Of a stretch of DNA of 63,283 nucleotides, positions 50,696 to 62,278 are shown piece by piece. The notes under the pieces are model-generated. The model saw only the letters and a list, made by a program, of their open reading frames with translations, ran no database searches and was not told the DNA's origin. The stretch lies in contig JAWQRO010000067.1 in NCBI GenBank assembly GCA_033557835.1, positions 1-63,283 of the forward strand. The letters run 5' to 3'. Source of the stretch: Helochares maculicollis (lineage: Eukaryota; Arthropoda; Insecta; Coleoptera; Hydrophilidae). A program made the position numbers and the translations under genes. Within the stretch, counting starts at the first letter, position 1. Each line of letters opens with the position of its first letter.

Positions 50696-52141
50696 TTAGT
50701 GTCCAGATGTGTTTTGTTCTGTTTCTCTGTAATAAAATCTTTGAAGAACAGCAAAATACGAATACGACCATTGTAACACCTACAAAATACAGAATTATAT
50801 ATCTGGAATCAACTTTTAAATTAATTAAAAACTCTTTATGATCTTACAGCAGAATAAGTATTTAGAGATAAATCAGCGAAATTATATGCAGTGATTCGGG
50901 TAGGTCGCTTTGATCTTTCCATTATCAAATACAAATATTTTTTTATTTTATTACTGCAAAATGGCCAGCTGGACAAATAACAAGCTTCTCCTATTTCGCT
51001 GCTCTACAATCAATTAAGTAATATGTTGTTATTACAATACGTAAAAAGTAAAGCCAACAGTATTACATATACCTTAAGGATAACATCGTTTCCAAACCAA
51101 CAATATAATCCCAATTCTGTAAGCATTACTGAGAAATAGACACATATCAACAAGAATTGCGTCGACTTAACGGGAACCTAAAACAGGCAGAAATGGATAA
51201 AATCTTATGGGTAGAAAAAAAAAACAAAAATTACAAGTAAGAAAAAGAATCCAGTAGTACAGAAGCATAAGATGCTCGCCAAAAATTGAGCTAGCAAACC
51301 AACTTGAAATATAACCTGAATGTTTTCAGCAAATCTAAAAAAAAAGATTTTAACCAGTTTATCGCAAACATTTGTGAACTTACACTGTAATTGAAATGTG
51401 GTGCTTGACGCATTCCCTTAATCGCGTTTCCACCAATTCATCAACTTCCTCAAATATATTATCCTGATAGGAGTTGGTTTCTTGTTTATTTCTATTTAAT
51501 TTTTCTATGGCTTCTTCTCGCACATTTATTAGTTTCAATTTCAAAATTTCAAATTGCGCTGACGCTAGACTCATCAAACTAGGCAAGAGAACATCGAATG
51601 ACAGGTTAATCCACGAAGATGTGAACATGTTGACAACTTGTACCACATATATAAAAGGCCTGTATCGCCCTACATTGAATGATAAGTGAGTAGGCAGTTG
51701 TTGGTTATCGAAAAGTGGAAAAGTGGTGTATAAACAAAATACCATAAAACAACCAAATACATAGACTTTCCCAATAATTTCGCAAATTTTTATTGTGTTC
51801 TTCATAACATAATTGTATTTATCAGGATAATCGTAAAAATGTTCCAGTTTCAACATACTTAGAATAAGTAAAAATTCTTTTTTGTAATAAAGGATACCAA
51901 TATATTTAAAGATATACGACGTGTACGAAACTGTGGTGTATAAAATTTTTGAAAGAGCAATGAAATCGTTTAAATCAACTATAATTTCTGCAATCATCAA
52001 GGAGTAGGCCGCAAAAAAAATTACAAATGAATATATAACTTTAGCTTTTTTGTATTTAGGGAGGATTTTTTGAGGCCATGCACCAAATACATTTAGCATG
52101 ATTTTTTGAATTTTAAAAGCGTCTTCCATTTGCGGCTTCAT
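50696..52141 (-). CDS. Odorant receptor (7tm_6 family)
   Basis: Complete 400-aa insect odorant receptor. Exons: 51384-52141, 51235-51334, 51073-51177, 50848-51003, 50696-50779; phases 2,0,0,0 close on TAA. I start at ATG 52141 (MKPQMEDAFKIQKIML); the frame is open 20 codons further upstream but has no ATG. Hydrophobic segments include IYSFVIFFAAYSLMIAEIIV and VYVFGCFMVFCLYTTFPLF. The family C-terminal signature is present: LGLYCWFGNDVILK in exon 3, then EACYLSSWPF, IMERSKRPTRITAYNF and a short final exon with VLQWSYSYFAVLQRF. ORs act as ligand-gated cation channels with Orco in antennal neurons. Exon sizes 100, 105 and 156 are identical to those of the next OR locus, showing close relationship. 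Odour unknown. Confidence 0.9.
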
Positions 52142-52561
52142 TTTTGCAATCACAGGAGTTTTAAGTATTTGAAAAAACTGAAGGCTTGCTTGAAAAGCCA
52201 ATTCACGACTGTTTTAATTGTAGATGTAACAAGAGAAAGAGTATTATAAGTGATACTATTAAATTATTAACATTTAGTTTATAATTAATGAAAAGACTAG
52301 TGTTATGTTGGCATAATAAGAAACCGAATCATATAATTGCAACGATTATTATGTAATTGCGTCTATTGTAGCAGCAATTAGTCTATTCAATTTTTAAAGT
52401 CTTATTTAGAAATTCTGAGGATACGCCTTACCTACATGTAATTATGGCAATTAAAACTTCTTAGTCAATTTTTTCACTATTTAGTGCACCTGTTCTTGGA
52501 TTTTAATTATAGTGATGTGAGCTATATTTAAAAAAATATGTGATATAAAAGAAGTAACGTT

Positions 52562-55500
52562 TTATTTTTGATTATCTTTGTAGAGTCTTTGCATTAACGC
52601 GAAGTATGAGTAAGAGGATTGTATAACCTGAAATGCAAATTGAATTAGACGATAACGAAGTTAAGAATATATAAAGCCAGACCTGTGCAAATGCACGTAA
52701 AGATAGCTGTGCATATTTTCCAGCAGTAAGATAAGAAGGACGTTTAGATCTTTCCATTATAATGAAAAGGTACTGCCTGACTTTAGATCCACAATAGCAC
52801 CACCCCATGTTGTAGGCAGCATCTCTTATCTTTGCGCTCTAAAATGTGAGATGATAATTTTATATGGAGTGACATTGTTTTGTGAAATAATATTCATTGG
52901 TGCAGGCAATCAGATAGATATTGTTATCAAAGATAGCACATTTCAAATTCTGTAATCCATCTAGTCAGCGTATAACAACTGTCCATGTAATATTCAGTCA
53001 CTCGTTTTTCCATCCGTCTTTATTCTAACAATTTCGAAGTCAAAACAATTGAGATTTAATAATAAAAGTGATTAAATATGTATGCATTAAGTCTTATCCA
53101 AACTCTAAATGGAATATTTCTTTTGAAATATTAATGAGAACACAGAACCATATAAATATCAAATCAATGAATTGGGAATACCATTTATGTTCAATTACTA
53201 ATTATATGTCCTACAATAATTTAAAATTTACAAAATATTTTTATTCGATGAGAATTAAATAATGCAAAATACACATTTTGTCGTCATTTCTTTTCTCACA
53301 GTTTTACAGCTTGACTTTTGCATTAATTCCTTGCAAGAAGGCCTTTTACTGAATGAAGAGTTTTGGCATTTTTGCTTAAATCACGTCTTGGCCGAGTTAT
53401 TTGCGAAAAACGAAGATGTTTATTTCATATGCAACAATTCCTGTAACTTTTTGCCACACCATCACTTACCGCCACGTCTTGTTGTGGACATAGCAAAAGA
53501 CATGCAATATTTTAATCACGAGGAGCGAAAAGCTAATTATGTAATATTGCTAAAAGATTTAAGTAGTAAATTTTGGAACGAATTGACAGCAATGAAAATT
53601 TGGTACAAAAATGCAGCGCCTTTAAGCACTTATATAATAGTTACTGAAGCAGCAAATGAATTCATAAATACTCAAACACTTTTTCAAAATATTTGGAGCT
53701 ATGACATTGTGCGAGCAGTGTTACTCATTATTGATAGATCGAGAAAACAAATTTTACTGTATGCAGGAAATAGATTCGCAACGGGTAACTTTTGTGGGAT
53801 AAATGGTACCGAGTATAAACTGGTGCAAAGTTGCTCGCATTTCAAACAAGAACTAATAACGCAACAAGACTACAGTTTGTGTCCTTTACGAGTTTCAGCG
53901 TTAACACATTTATATTCTCCTCCTTTTTACTACAGTAATGCGTTTGATAAAGCTTTTGCTTTAAAGTTTATCTTTCTGGTTGCTGCAAAATTAAATCTAA
54001 AACTAAATATAATCATAGAACCCAAAAATGAGCAAGTTAAGTATTTACATGAGCGTCAGTTTTACGAGGCAGTAAACAAAAATTACTTCGATACAATAGC
54101 TTGTTGCATTGTTTACTCAAGTGAACATTCTAAATATATCGAATTGAGTCGCTACATAATTTTTGATGGAATTTATTGGCTAACACCACTATCTGATGAA
54201 TCTTCAAAAATAAAACTATTAATTCTTCCATTTTCTAAAAGTATATGGATTTTAATACTAGTTTTTATGGTCTTTATGACTACCATTCTCTATGCCATGG
54301 ATATTTTTCATTTAACAGATAATCGAAGTAATGATTTTATTTCCAATTTTATCGATGTATTGCGTATAACTTTGGGAAAAGAACAGAAAATCGTTGGTGA
54401 ATATTTTTCATTAAAGACTGTTTTGACGATATACATTCTATATTCTACAATTGTGTCGCAATTATATCAAGCAAAACTGATTACTTTCTTAACTACTCCA
54501 GTGTACGAAGATGGTGTTAATACTTTGGAAGAACTTGCAAATTCAAAATTGCCCGTGACTGCTTTTGCGCATTCTATTGCTCAATTGAAGGAAGTAAAAA
54601 ATAATTCTATGATTCAAAGAATACATAAGAAAACTATTGAAACTATGACCGTAGGTCATGAAAGAGTGCAACAAGTAGCAGTGTTCAAAAATATATCATC
54701 TATCGTTAGCCAAATGGTGACTAATATGTCTCCTTATAGAGAGCTCGTACAAAAAATTGATACAAGATATTTATTGCCGTTAACTGGATTTTATCCATTT
54801 CGCAGAGGTCATCCGTTATATAAACCAATTGACGAAATGATTCAAAAATGTTTGGAATATGGCTTTACAGAATATTGGTTAGCAAAACAAAAAAGTACTA
54901 GAGTGGTTCAACAATCCAAAAAGGATGTAGTTTTAACGTTGAATCACTTACAAGCAGCCTTTTGGATGCTTTTTATTGGATTACCGTTATCCGTAGTCAT
55001 ATTTTCCATCGAGTTCATTCAGGATAAACTAAGACATTCTTTCAAATAAAAGTAAAATTCTAATTAAATAAATTTATTAATATGAACATAAATGAACAAC
55101 AAATATCCTCGGATGTTTATCTGTACATTTATCTATTAAAATTATTAGCTTTAATCGTTGACTATGTTAAGAATGTCGTTGTGTTTTTTATTTGTAAACT
55201 TAATTGTTAAACTTTGTAGATACTTGGCTAATCAAGAGCGGGCGCTTGATAATCGTTGCATATTGCATATTTCTTTATAGTATGTATTATAATCATTATA
55301 AAGTCTTTTATGTCAAAGTAGTTTATTGCTATAATTTAATCAATATCAACTCAGGTATTGAGCTCCCTTGTTGGTAGTTTATGGCTTTCAATGAAATAAA
55401 AGTGTTGATTGTGATAGAAAAGCACGGTATATTTAATGGAATCTATTAATGTATAATATAATTACAAACTTAGTACTTGAAACTTTATATCTTGTTCTTG

Positions 55501-57527
55501 TTCAATTCTTTTTAATAAAATAAAAGCAGTTTCTCGAAATTGGGCACTTCAACTCGTTTAAATATTGAATACGATAATAATTGCATTAATTCTTTAGCAA
55601 AAGAATGAATATAAATAGTCTTTTTGTATTGAAACAACAGAGCAAAGATTTTAAGCGTTAAAGGAGCAACCAAAGTTAAAGTGCCCCAAAATATGACATC
55701 TATTGCTAATCATTAAAACCAATAATAGTATTAGTAAACGTTACTGTAAAAATGATGTATGTAAAGTAAAAAATACTCACCATTAAAATGACTTCATTAC
55801 CATACCAGCAGTAAATTGCCACTTGAATCATCATCGTAAAAAAATATATAAATATTAGTAGAAACACCATTGATGACGCTTGCATCTGAAATGTTTCAGA
55901 ATGAAAAATTTTGCTCTCTTAGGTGATTTATCATTACATGAACCATTTGAAATCCAGTGAAGCAAATGACTACAATGCTGTCGAAAAATTGGACCAAAAA
56001 ACATAGAGAAAACACTTTCTCTATAGATTGGACAAAGCTAAAAACATATTAAAATAAATTATTTTTCGCTATGAATTAACAAGTTAAATGTAAAATATTT
56101 AACTTTACATTTGCAAAAGTTTTTCTATTAATATCTTTCACTCGTATACATCAATTTAGAGTATATATTTCATTTTTAATTTGTTTTCGCAAACATTCAA
56201 ATTTATTGTAGTGCTAATTTTTATCATTTAGCTGAATAATTTTTCTAAATTTAATTCCTATATATCAAATCTTATGGTTCATCAAATTATTTTATAACTA
56301 AATTGATTAACTATATGGAACTTAAGAGGTATACAAATCGACGATTAATCGTAATCTTAAACTTAATACGAGACGGAAGAAAAACATATCACTGGGAGAA
56401 AAACAAGAACGTATCACCGGGAGGTACTCAAGAAGAAGATATAATTAAGAGGAAAACAAGAACAACACAACACTGGGTGACAACATGAAGATACGTTATT
56501 AGGTAAATTTAAGCTCGGGGCTAACACAATAACTAATAACATATATTTATAAGCACTCTAATCTTCATCAGCAAAACAAAACCGTATCTGAAATTGGTTT
56601 AGTATATAGCAGCATGGATTTCTATATTAAAGAAATAAAACGTGTTACAGCGCCATCTTAAAGATCCCTTTTTACCTCAACACATCAATGTGATGATTGA
56701 TGCATTCTTTAATTAATTCGATAGTTTTGGCATCAATTTCTTCTGAAGCTTCTTCTAATATTAAAGTTTTCCCAGCATTTATTTCATCCTCACTTAAGGT
56801 TGACCAAAGTCTGGCATGAGTTAGTTTTTCAGAAACAATGCGAAATTGCGTAGCAGCTATGATCATTAAACCAACAGCAAATACATCCAAACAAGAATTG
56901 TTCCATGCACCATTAATCAAGCCCCAAACTTGATAAAAATACATCAGATAAATGTATTTCCCACTAACAAAAAAGCATTTTACTGGCAAGGTAGCATTGG
57001 GGTCACTTGAAAACAACGGTGCTGTAGCATACATAAAAATGACAATAGCGCAGAACCGTTGATATAATTTCACTACGAAATTTGATTCTTTAATTTTGTT
57101 CTTCATGTGCTTATCTAATATTGTCGGATATGACGCGAATGAATCCAAATTAATTTGTTTCAAAATTGAATACACTTCTTGCCGGTTCATGGTAAACAAG
57201 ATCAGTTTAACAACATAAGAAAACGGAGATACAAACAGGGCTAACAAATCAGAATATTGTGACATATCTCCAAAAGAATGGCAAATTTCCAAAAATATAG
57301 TTAAGATGAATGTAATTGATACAAGCCAAGTTATACAAGTTTTAATCCTGTAAAAATAGCTTGGGTTTTCTATGGGCATTATTCCAGTTAAAATCATCAT
57401 ACGCATTGGGGATGCTATGATGTCTAAGCTATTTGATGTTTCAGTCTGTAATATTAAAAAATTATTGGCAAAACTATATACCCCAATACTTAATAAATAT
57501 AACACTTACGCGGTTAGCTCTAAACAT
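52562..57527 (-). CDS. Odorant receptor locus, isoform using proximal 5' exons
   Basis: Predicted 404-aa odorant receptor. Exons: 57510-57527 (MFRANR), 56676-57445, 55938-56037, 55781-55885, 52683-52838, 52562-52627. Phases 0,2,0,0,0 close on TAA. The last two exons lie 2.9 kb from exon 3, beyond an intronless IR gene on the opposite strand. I join them because exon 3 ends in phase 0 at YCWYGNEVILM, exon 4 starts in phase 0 with the expected SAKIRDAAYNMGW, sizes match the neighbouring OR gene (100, 105, 156), and neither part has another partner in the window. Exon 4 carries IIMERSKRPSYLTAGKY; exon 5 carries SSYSYFALMQRLY. The exon 4 donor is GTCTGG, which is weak; reading through would add about 36 other residues. 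Exons 2-5 seem to be shared with a second set of 5' exons upstream. Confidence 0.75.
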
Positions 57528-58952
57528 AATGACAAAGAGCTGTAAAAGCTCGACTGCTTGGCAGATTAGCTAATGTACGGATGAGCGTGGTAATAAATTA
57601 GCAGTTCAAATGTATATATGTGTAGTATTAGCGGATTTTTGATTTTAGAGGTTTGTAATTAAATACAAAATGGCACATCGATAATTAATGCGTGGTATTC
57701 AGTACTGCAAATTATCGTCGTTTAATTATTTGAAGGTTTGTATTCTGTAGATGGAATAAACATCAAAGGAGAAACTATAGTTATATTGTATGATATCGAT
57801 TGAATTTCATTCTCTGAAATTTTTGAGTTGAGAACTGACTAATTAAATCACAATTAATTAATTTGCTTTACTTCCCAAGATTATTTTCAATTTCATTATC
57901 TTTGCTTGGTATTTCCTCGAATTACAATAAGAGATATTAGGAGGCAATCTATTTTTCAAAACCAAAGTATAATTGTCTATTGGGCAAACGTATTATTTTC
58001 AATTATCAATTATCCTTTTTCTATTGTTCTCATATGAGTTTTTATATACATTTCACCAGGTACAGGTGCTATTGGTGTTTAATTTACCTTAAGGCATCTA
58101 CATGGTGAGCAATGCATCCTTTAATATTCTCAATCGTTTTCACATCAATTTCTAAAGTCAGCTCTTCAGAAACATTCTCCTTACCAGCGTTAATCTCATC
58201 TTCTGATAAGCCAGCCCATTTTCTTGAATTCACCAATTTTTCGCAAATGATATTGAATTGAGATGAAGCAATGCTCATTAAGCCAACAGAAAGAACATCA
58301 AGACAAGAATTGTTCCAAGCGCAAGTACCTAAAGAAAGAATTTGGAAAATATACATAGGGTAAATAAATTTTCCTTTCGCCAATCTAAACTGAACCGGTA
58401 AATTAGAATTCTCACTAAACAACGGCTTCACTGAATATAGTATTATTACTATGGCGCAGAACCTTTGGTACAATTTCACGACAAAATTTGAACCTTCGAT
58501 AGTTTTCCTCATGTGTATATCCAAAGTTCTAGGATACGAAGCGAAAGATTTTCGATTTATTTGTTCCAAGAGCAAAAAGAATTCCTTTTTTCTTAACGAG
58601 AACAAAATTAGTTTGATTACATATGAAAAGGGCGACATAAAGAGAGCCAATAAATCGGATATTTGCGAGAAATCATCGGATGACAAATAAATTTCCACGC
58701 CCATGTGAGCTATAAACCCAACAGAAAAAATCCAGGATATCAAACATTTCACTCTATACGCTAGCTTTGGGTTTTTAACGGGCCAAATTCCTGTCAAACT
58801 CATCATATCAATTTGCATCTTGATGGCATCTATGGAACGTGATCGGTCAACCTACAATTGAAATCTTAAAATAAAGAAACGGTGATTGATAGTTCTACCT
58901 GAGCGGATTTTAGAATATTTTTATTCTTGATAAATATAACAAGTTTCTGCAT
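52562..58952 (-). CDS. Odorant receptor locus, isoform using distal 5' exons
   Basis: Predicted 414-aa odorant receptor. Its own exons are 58899-58952 (MQKLVIFIKNKN...) and 58088-58851; then the shared exons 55938-56037, 55781-55885, 52683-52838, 52562-52627. The distal body exon is intact and closely similar to the proximal one: TGIWPVKNP versus TGIMPIENP, SDLLALFMSPFSYVIKLILF versus SDLLALFVSPFSYVVKLILF, and SNFVVKLYQRFCAIVI in both. It ends AG|GTAAAT in phase 2, the same phase as the proximal exon. No OR 3' exons exist between 58087 and 57528, so it must either skip over the proximal exons to the shared ones or be a dead duplicate. An intact frame of 254 codons argues for use. Confidence 0.6.
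53262..55049 (+). CDS. Divergent ionotropic receptor (IR), intronless
   Basis: A 595-aa variant ionotropic glutamate receptor in one exon. It has a hydrophobic N-terminus (signal peptide), about 200 residues of divergent extracellular sequence, then a split ligand-binding region around LCPLRVSALTHLYSPPFYY. TM1 is about residues 325-346 (WILILVFMVFMTTILYAMDI), a pore segment follows, TM2 is near LKTVLTIYILYSTIVSQLY, and TM3 is near the C-terminus (AAFWMLFIGLPLSVVIFSIE). The single-exon structure and divergence fit the 'divergent IR' class, mostly gustatory or contact chemoreceptors in other insects. It lies antisense within the large intron (52839-55780) of the OR locus, so the two transcription units overlap. 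Subgroup not assigned. Confidence 0.9.
   Translation: MQNTHFVVISFLTVLQLDFCINSLQEGLLLNEEFWHFCLNHVLAELFAKNEDVYFICNNSCNFLPHHHLPPRLVVDIAKDMQYFNHEERKANYVILLKDLSSKFWNELTAMKIWYKNAAPLSTYIIVTEAANEFINTQTLFQNIWSYDIVRAVLLIIDRSRKQILLYAGNRFATGNFCGINGTEYKLVQSCSHFKQELITQQDYSLCPLRVSALTHLYSPPFYYSNAFDKAFALKFIFLVAAKLNLKLNIIIEPKNEQVKYLHERQFYEAVNKNYFDTIACCIVYSSEHSKYIELSRYIIFDGIYWLTPLSDESSKIKLLILPFSKSIWILILVFMVFMTTILYAMDIFHLTDNRSNDFISNFIDVLRITLGKEQKIVGEYFSLKTVLTIYILYSTIVSQLYQAKLITFLTTPVYEDGVNTLEELANSKLPVTAFAHSIAQLKEVKNNSMIQRIHKKTIETMTVGHERVQQVAVFKNISSIVSQMVTNMSPYRELVQKIDTRYLLPLTGFYPFRRGHPLYKPIDEMIQKCLEYGFTEYWLAKQKSTRVVQQSKKDVVLTLNHLQAAFWMLFIGLPLSVVIFSIEFIQDKLRHSFK
55512..55705 (-). pseudogene. OR-like open frame inside the OR intron
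   Basis: About 64 codons after a possible acceptor (GATTAG), reading DVIFWGTLTLVAPLTLKIF and ending at TAA 55512. The hydrophobic pattern and the following basic stretch (LLFQYKKTIY) resemble the second membrane region of ORs (compare the nearby SPFSYVVKLILFTMNRQEVY). It needs a phase-1 upstream exon, which exon 3 (phase 0) cannot supply, so it is not part of the models above. Probably a relic of another receptor exon; tentative. Confidence 0.3.
57528..58087. other. Between alternative 5' exon sets of OR locus
   Basis: 560 bases separating the distal body exon from the proximal first exon. I searched the minus strand for OR exons 2-5 and found none. It presumably contains the promoter of the proximal isoform. 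Confidence 0.6.
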
Positions 58953-59367
58953 CTTGAGGTCTTAAAAATCAGTGGCGCAAATGATTCATTTGACATGGTA
59001 AAAATATCTGATATAATAATAACAGTTATTATTGCGTCATTAAATCTGATCTCTTTCGTGTAGGTAACAATTTCTTTCAAATTATATGCTACACTTGATA
59101 CTATTTTTCTATTGAATATTTTATAAGACGTTTGTAATAGTAACTACTGAGTAGGAACAGAATTCTTTAAAATAGCTAAAATAGTCACACTCATAGACCT
59201 TTACTGCCTTAATATTAACTTTATAAATTTCTACATTGAATTCTACAGCTATTAGATTTTTAAAATACCTAAAATACATTGAAATGCTTTTCAGTGTAGT
59301 TCAAGTAAGTAATAGCTAAGCACCTATTCTAAGACGATTTAGCAATTCATGATATACTATAAGATTT
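58953..59367. other. Intergenic between OR locus and IR40a-like gene
   Basis: 415 bases upstream of the distal OR start and downstream of the IR stop (both minus). Holds the distal OR promoter and the IR 3' flank. No gene seen. Confidence 0.5.
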
Positions 59368-62278
59368 CTAATCGATGTAATCCAAAGTTTTGATGATTGC
59401 TTCATTAAACTCTAGTCTTGCTCTCCTGCGAGCCCTAAAAATCCATCGCTTAAGCAATTTTCTAATAATACGATGTATTCTCTTCATAAAAGTAAATTTT
59501 CTTTTACGTTTCTTCAGTTGTCGCTCGTACTTATAAAAAGTTAATTCTAGGCCCAATGTAACTCCTTTAAAAATTTAAATATGGTTAAATTGCTCGGGCA
59601 GATAATAAAGCCTACCTGAGAAAAAATGGCCAATAACCAATACATAAAAAGCTCCTTGCAGCATATTAATGTTGATTGCCTGAAGAGAATCGTTTTCCTC
59701 TTTCACTTTATTTTTAGTTTCTAGCTGCTTCGATTGCGTTGATAGTTTTTCAGACATGATTGCCTGTTTTCCTAAATTTTCATATTCATTGTCCGTCATT
59801 TTCGTTAAAATTCCAGCTTCAAAAATTGCCATTAAGCTGCAAAATCTTAAGAATGAAAAAGTTGGCAAGCTAAAGAACAGTTCTAAAATTATAAAGTTCT
59901 GCTAAAATAATTACACTCTGTTAAAGTTGTCGATGTAAGGGCAACCAATTTGGAAAGCAATTGCTGAGTAAGCAGTGGAGAGCTTTTCGCTCAAGTGGAA
60001 ATATTTCGGGCCGAATCTTTGAATGTCGAAAAATAGAGTTTCTCTTCCAGCTAACAACGCTACATTGCGACTATCTTTGATTAATTTAACACCCTGCTCA
60101 ACAGAAGACACAAACTGTTCCGCTTGGACTTTCGTCATCATTTTCCACAGCCTTCCATAAATTCCGGTGCCATTCTCTAGATTGTTATGGCTTGAACTAA
60201 ATTTTTCTACGTATAATTGGTATCCCTTAAATTTCATTGCTTTTTCCAGCTGCTGCAAGGTACTAATGGGTTTCTCTATAAATGAACGACAGAAAGATAA
60301 TGCTGTCATTTAGTAAAATAAGCTAATAACCTCTTCCAGGTCTTGCCAATAAAGATATTAAGTTGGCAGAATACATTCCTCCAAAAATGTAAGTAGTACA
60401 CAGGCATATTATAATGACGAAAAATCTTGTTTTGTGGCTTTTGTATGGGTTCAAATTTCCAGCTAAAATATATTCGTTTATTTTGTGTTGACTAAGAATT
60501 ATAATAAGGTGTACTTTGTTTAAAAAATAAAGTTGTAGTAAACCATATAGAATCAGAAAACAATCGACATTTTGATCTAATTATAAACTCAGGTCTCCAA
60601 GTGTTTGGAAGCCATAAAAGTAAGTAAAGAACTGGCCCCGATGCGCAAAATGCAATCGTTATTAAAGGCCACACCTACAATTTCGAAAAGAAGCAAATCA
60701 AGATACTTTAACAATACTGCAAGTCGAAACAGTTACATCACTTTTAAAAGGTCTTATTAGAGCGACAGCCTCGTTCAATTTCCTTGGTGAATGTGTAACA
60801 AATGCTCCGCTATCCGCTAATGTTACAAATGAAAACTCAACCACTTTATTTCGTTCTGATGTTATTGCTACATCACCTATGAAAAATTCTACTTCCTGAA
60901 ATGATCTATTAGTTTTATTAGAGGATTTTACAGTCAACAGCTTACGCGTCTCCACAAAAGTCCAAGTACTCCTTCAAACGATCCATTTGGCGATAGGGTG
61001 GTCCCTTGGCTCCTATCTGGAGGATCGAAATAGTTAAACCTACGGAAAATCTCTGACAGTTAAAATGCTTGCACTTGTTATTGAAGATAGCCAGACTTAA
61101 AATTAAGAGTTTGGGAAAGCAAGATGAGAAGCTTATCGTCTCTTCCACCTAAAACTTGTATAGTATCATTGTCATAATGGACGAAATGCCAGGGAGGTTT
61201 CTAAAATGAATCATTTAAACAAAAGCTTGTAAGAAACCTGATCTTCAAGATCTTACATGAACTACTGGCACATCAATCCGCTTCCCATGGAAGTCGCTAT
61301 AAACTTTCCACGCAGGGGGTAAAGTTGGATGCTGGTACAATCCGTAGCCTGATATCCACCAGTTCACTAATGTTAAGTGATGTTTTTTGTGAGATGTACC
61401 TTGATTATAATACACTCGATATCTAGAAGAAATTTAATATAAGAATGCAGTCATGCAAGCAAATCACACCTACACTTGAAATCTTGGATTTGTCACAACG
61501 ACAACACGCATCATTTCATACATCCCTCGCAAAAAATATCTGTCCATGGAATGATTTCCAAAATAAAATATGTTGACTATATTTCTTCTGACTAAATTTC
61601 TTTCATATAGTTCTAACAATAAGTGTTCTTTCATCATATCGTTGCAGAAGTATAATGTGTAGCCACCTTTAAAGCTTTTACTGTTTAGTTCTACGTGTTG
61701 AAAGTACTAGAAATGAAATGTTTTTAAGGATTTTACACAAAATTAGTATTTTGAAACCTACCTCCTCTAGAGTATTGACAGTACTAATGTTAAAAAATTT
61801 TAAAACGAATGTCTTACTGGAAAGTGTACGTATTAATAAATCGATGAAATCCGGGTCTGAAATTTATTAAGGTCTGTGTTAATATGATTTTAGGGCAATC
61901 ATAATTGTTAGCATAAGCTATTTATTGCTTTATGCCTGTCTAGGTTTTGAATATGGTATAACTTATGTAGGAGTTCCATTTTTTTTGCATATTGTGATGA
62001 TGAAGGAAAATATGTATTTAATTTACCTGTATGATTATCAAAAATTATATTAATCTCGTTTGCTGGAAAACCTTTTATGATATCATATAATGCCAGGTGT
62101 AAACTTCCCCGAAATTTTAAACCGTATTCAGATGAGTTTTTATCTGGAAATTATTAATATCACAATAAAATATTCGATTTACATTACCATATCTAATATA
62201 ACATTCATTTGGTGAAATTAATTTTCGGGTATGAATCGCTTGAATACCAATGCTTATCATAAGAAATTTAATCCACAT
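59368..62278 (-). CDS. Ionotropic receptor, IR40a-like
   Basis: Complete 709-aa IR from 13 exons: 62188-62278, 62027-62143, 61762-61856, 61474-61706, 61257-61422, 61097-61200, 60946-61039, 60737-60895, 60515-60674, 60331-60462, 59915-60275, 59616-59836, 59368-59564; all phases fit. Signal peptide MWIKFLMISIGIQAIHT; binding lobe S1 from about 235 (LSPNGSFEGVLGLLWRR, FFIGDVAITSERNKVVEFSF); TM1 about 355-375; TM2 near FGGMYSANLISLLARPGRE; lobe S2 with ENGTGIYGRLWK, LLAGRETLFFD and HLSEKLSTAYSAIA; TM3 about 629-645; and a strongly basic C-terminal tail. Many introns and the S2 motifs fit conserved antennal IRs, and the closest recollection is IR40a, which acts with IR93a and IR25a in dry-air sensing in Drosophila. 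That name is inference; family membership is firm. The exon 6 donor is GTCTGG (weak but phase-required). Confidence 0.88.

Noticed and set aside
52142..52201. Starting the first OR at 52201
   Set aside because: That position is a TTG, not ATG; the first in-frame ATG is at 52141 and gives a normal OR N-terminus.
52562..52838. Treating the two OR C-terminal exons as a truncated OR pseudogene
   Set aside because: They are intact, have the expected exon size, and fit in phase with an OR that otherwise lacks exactly these exons.
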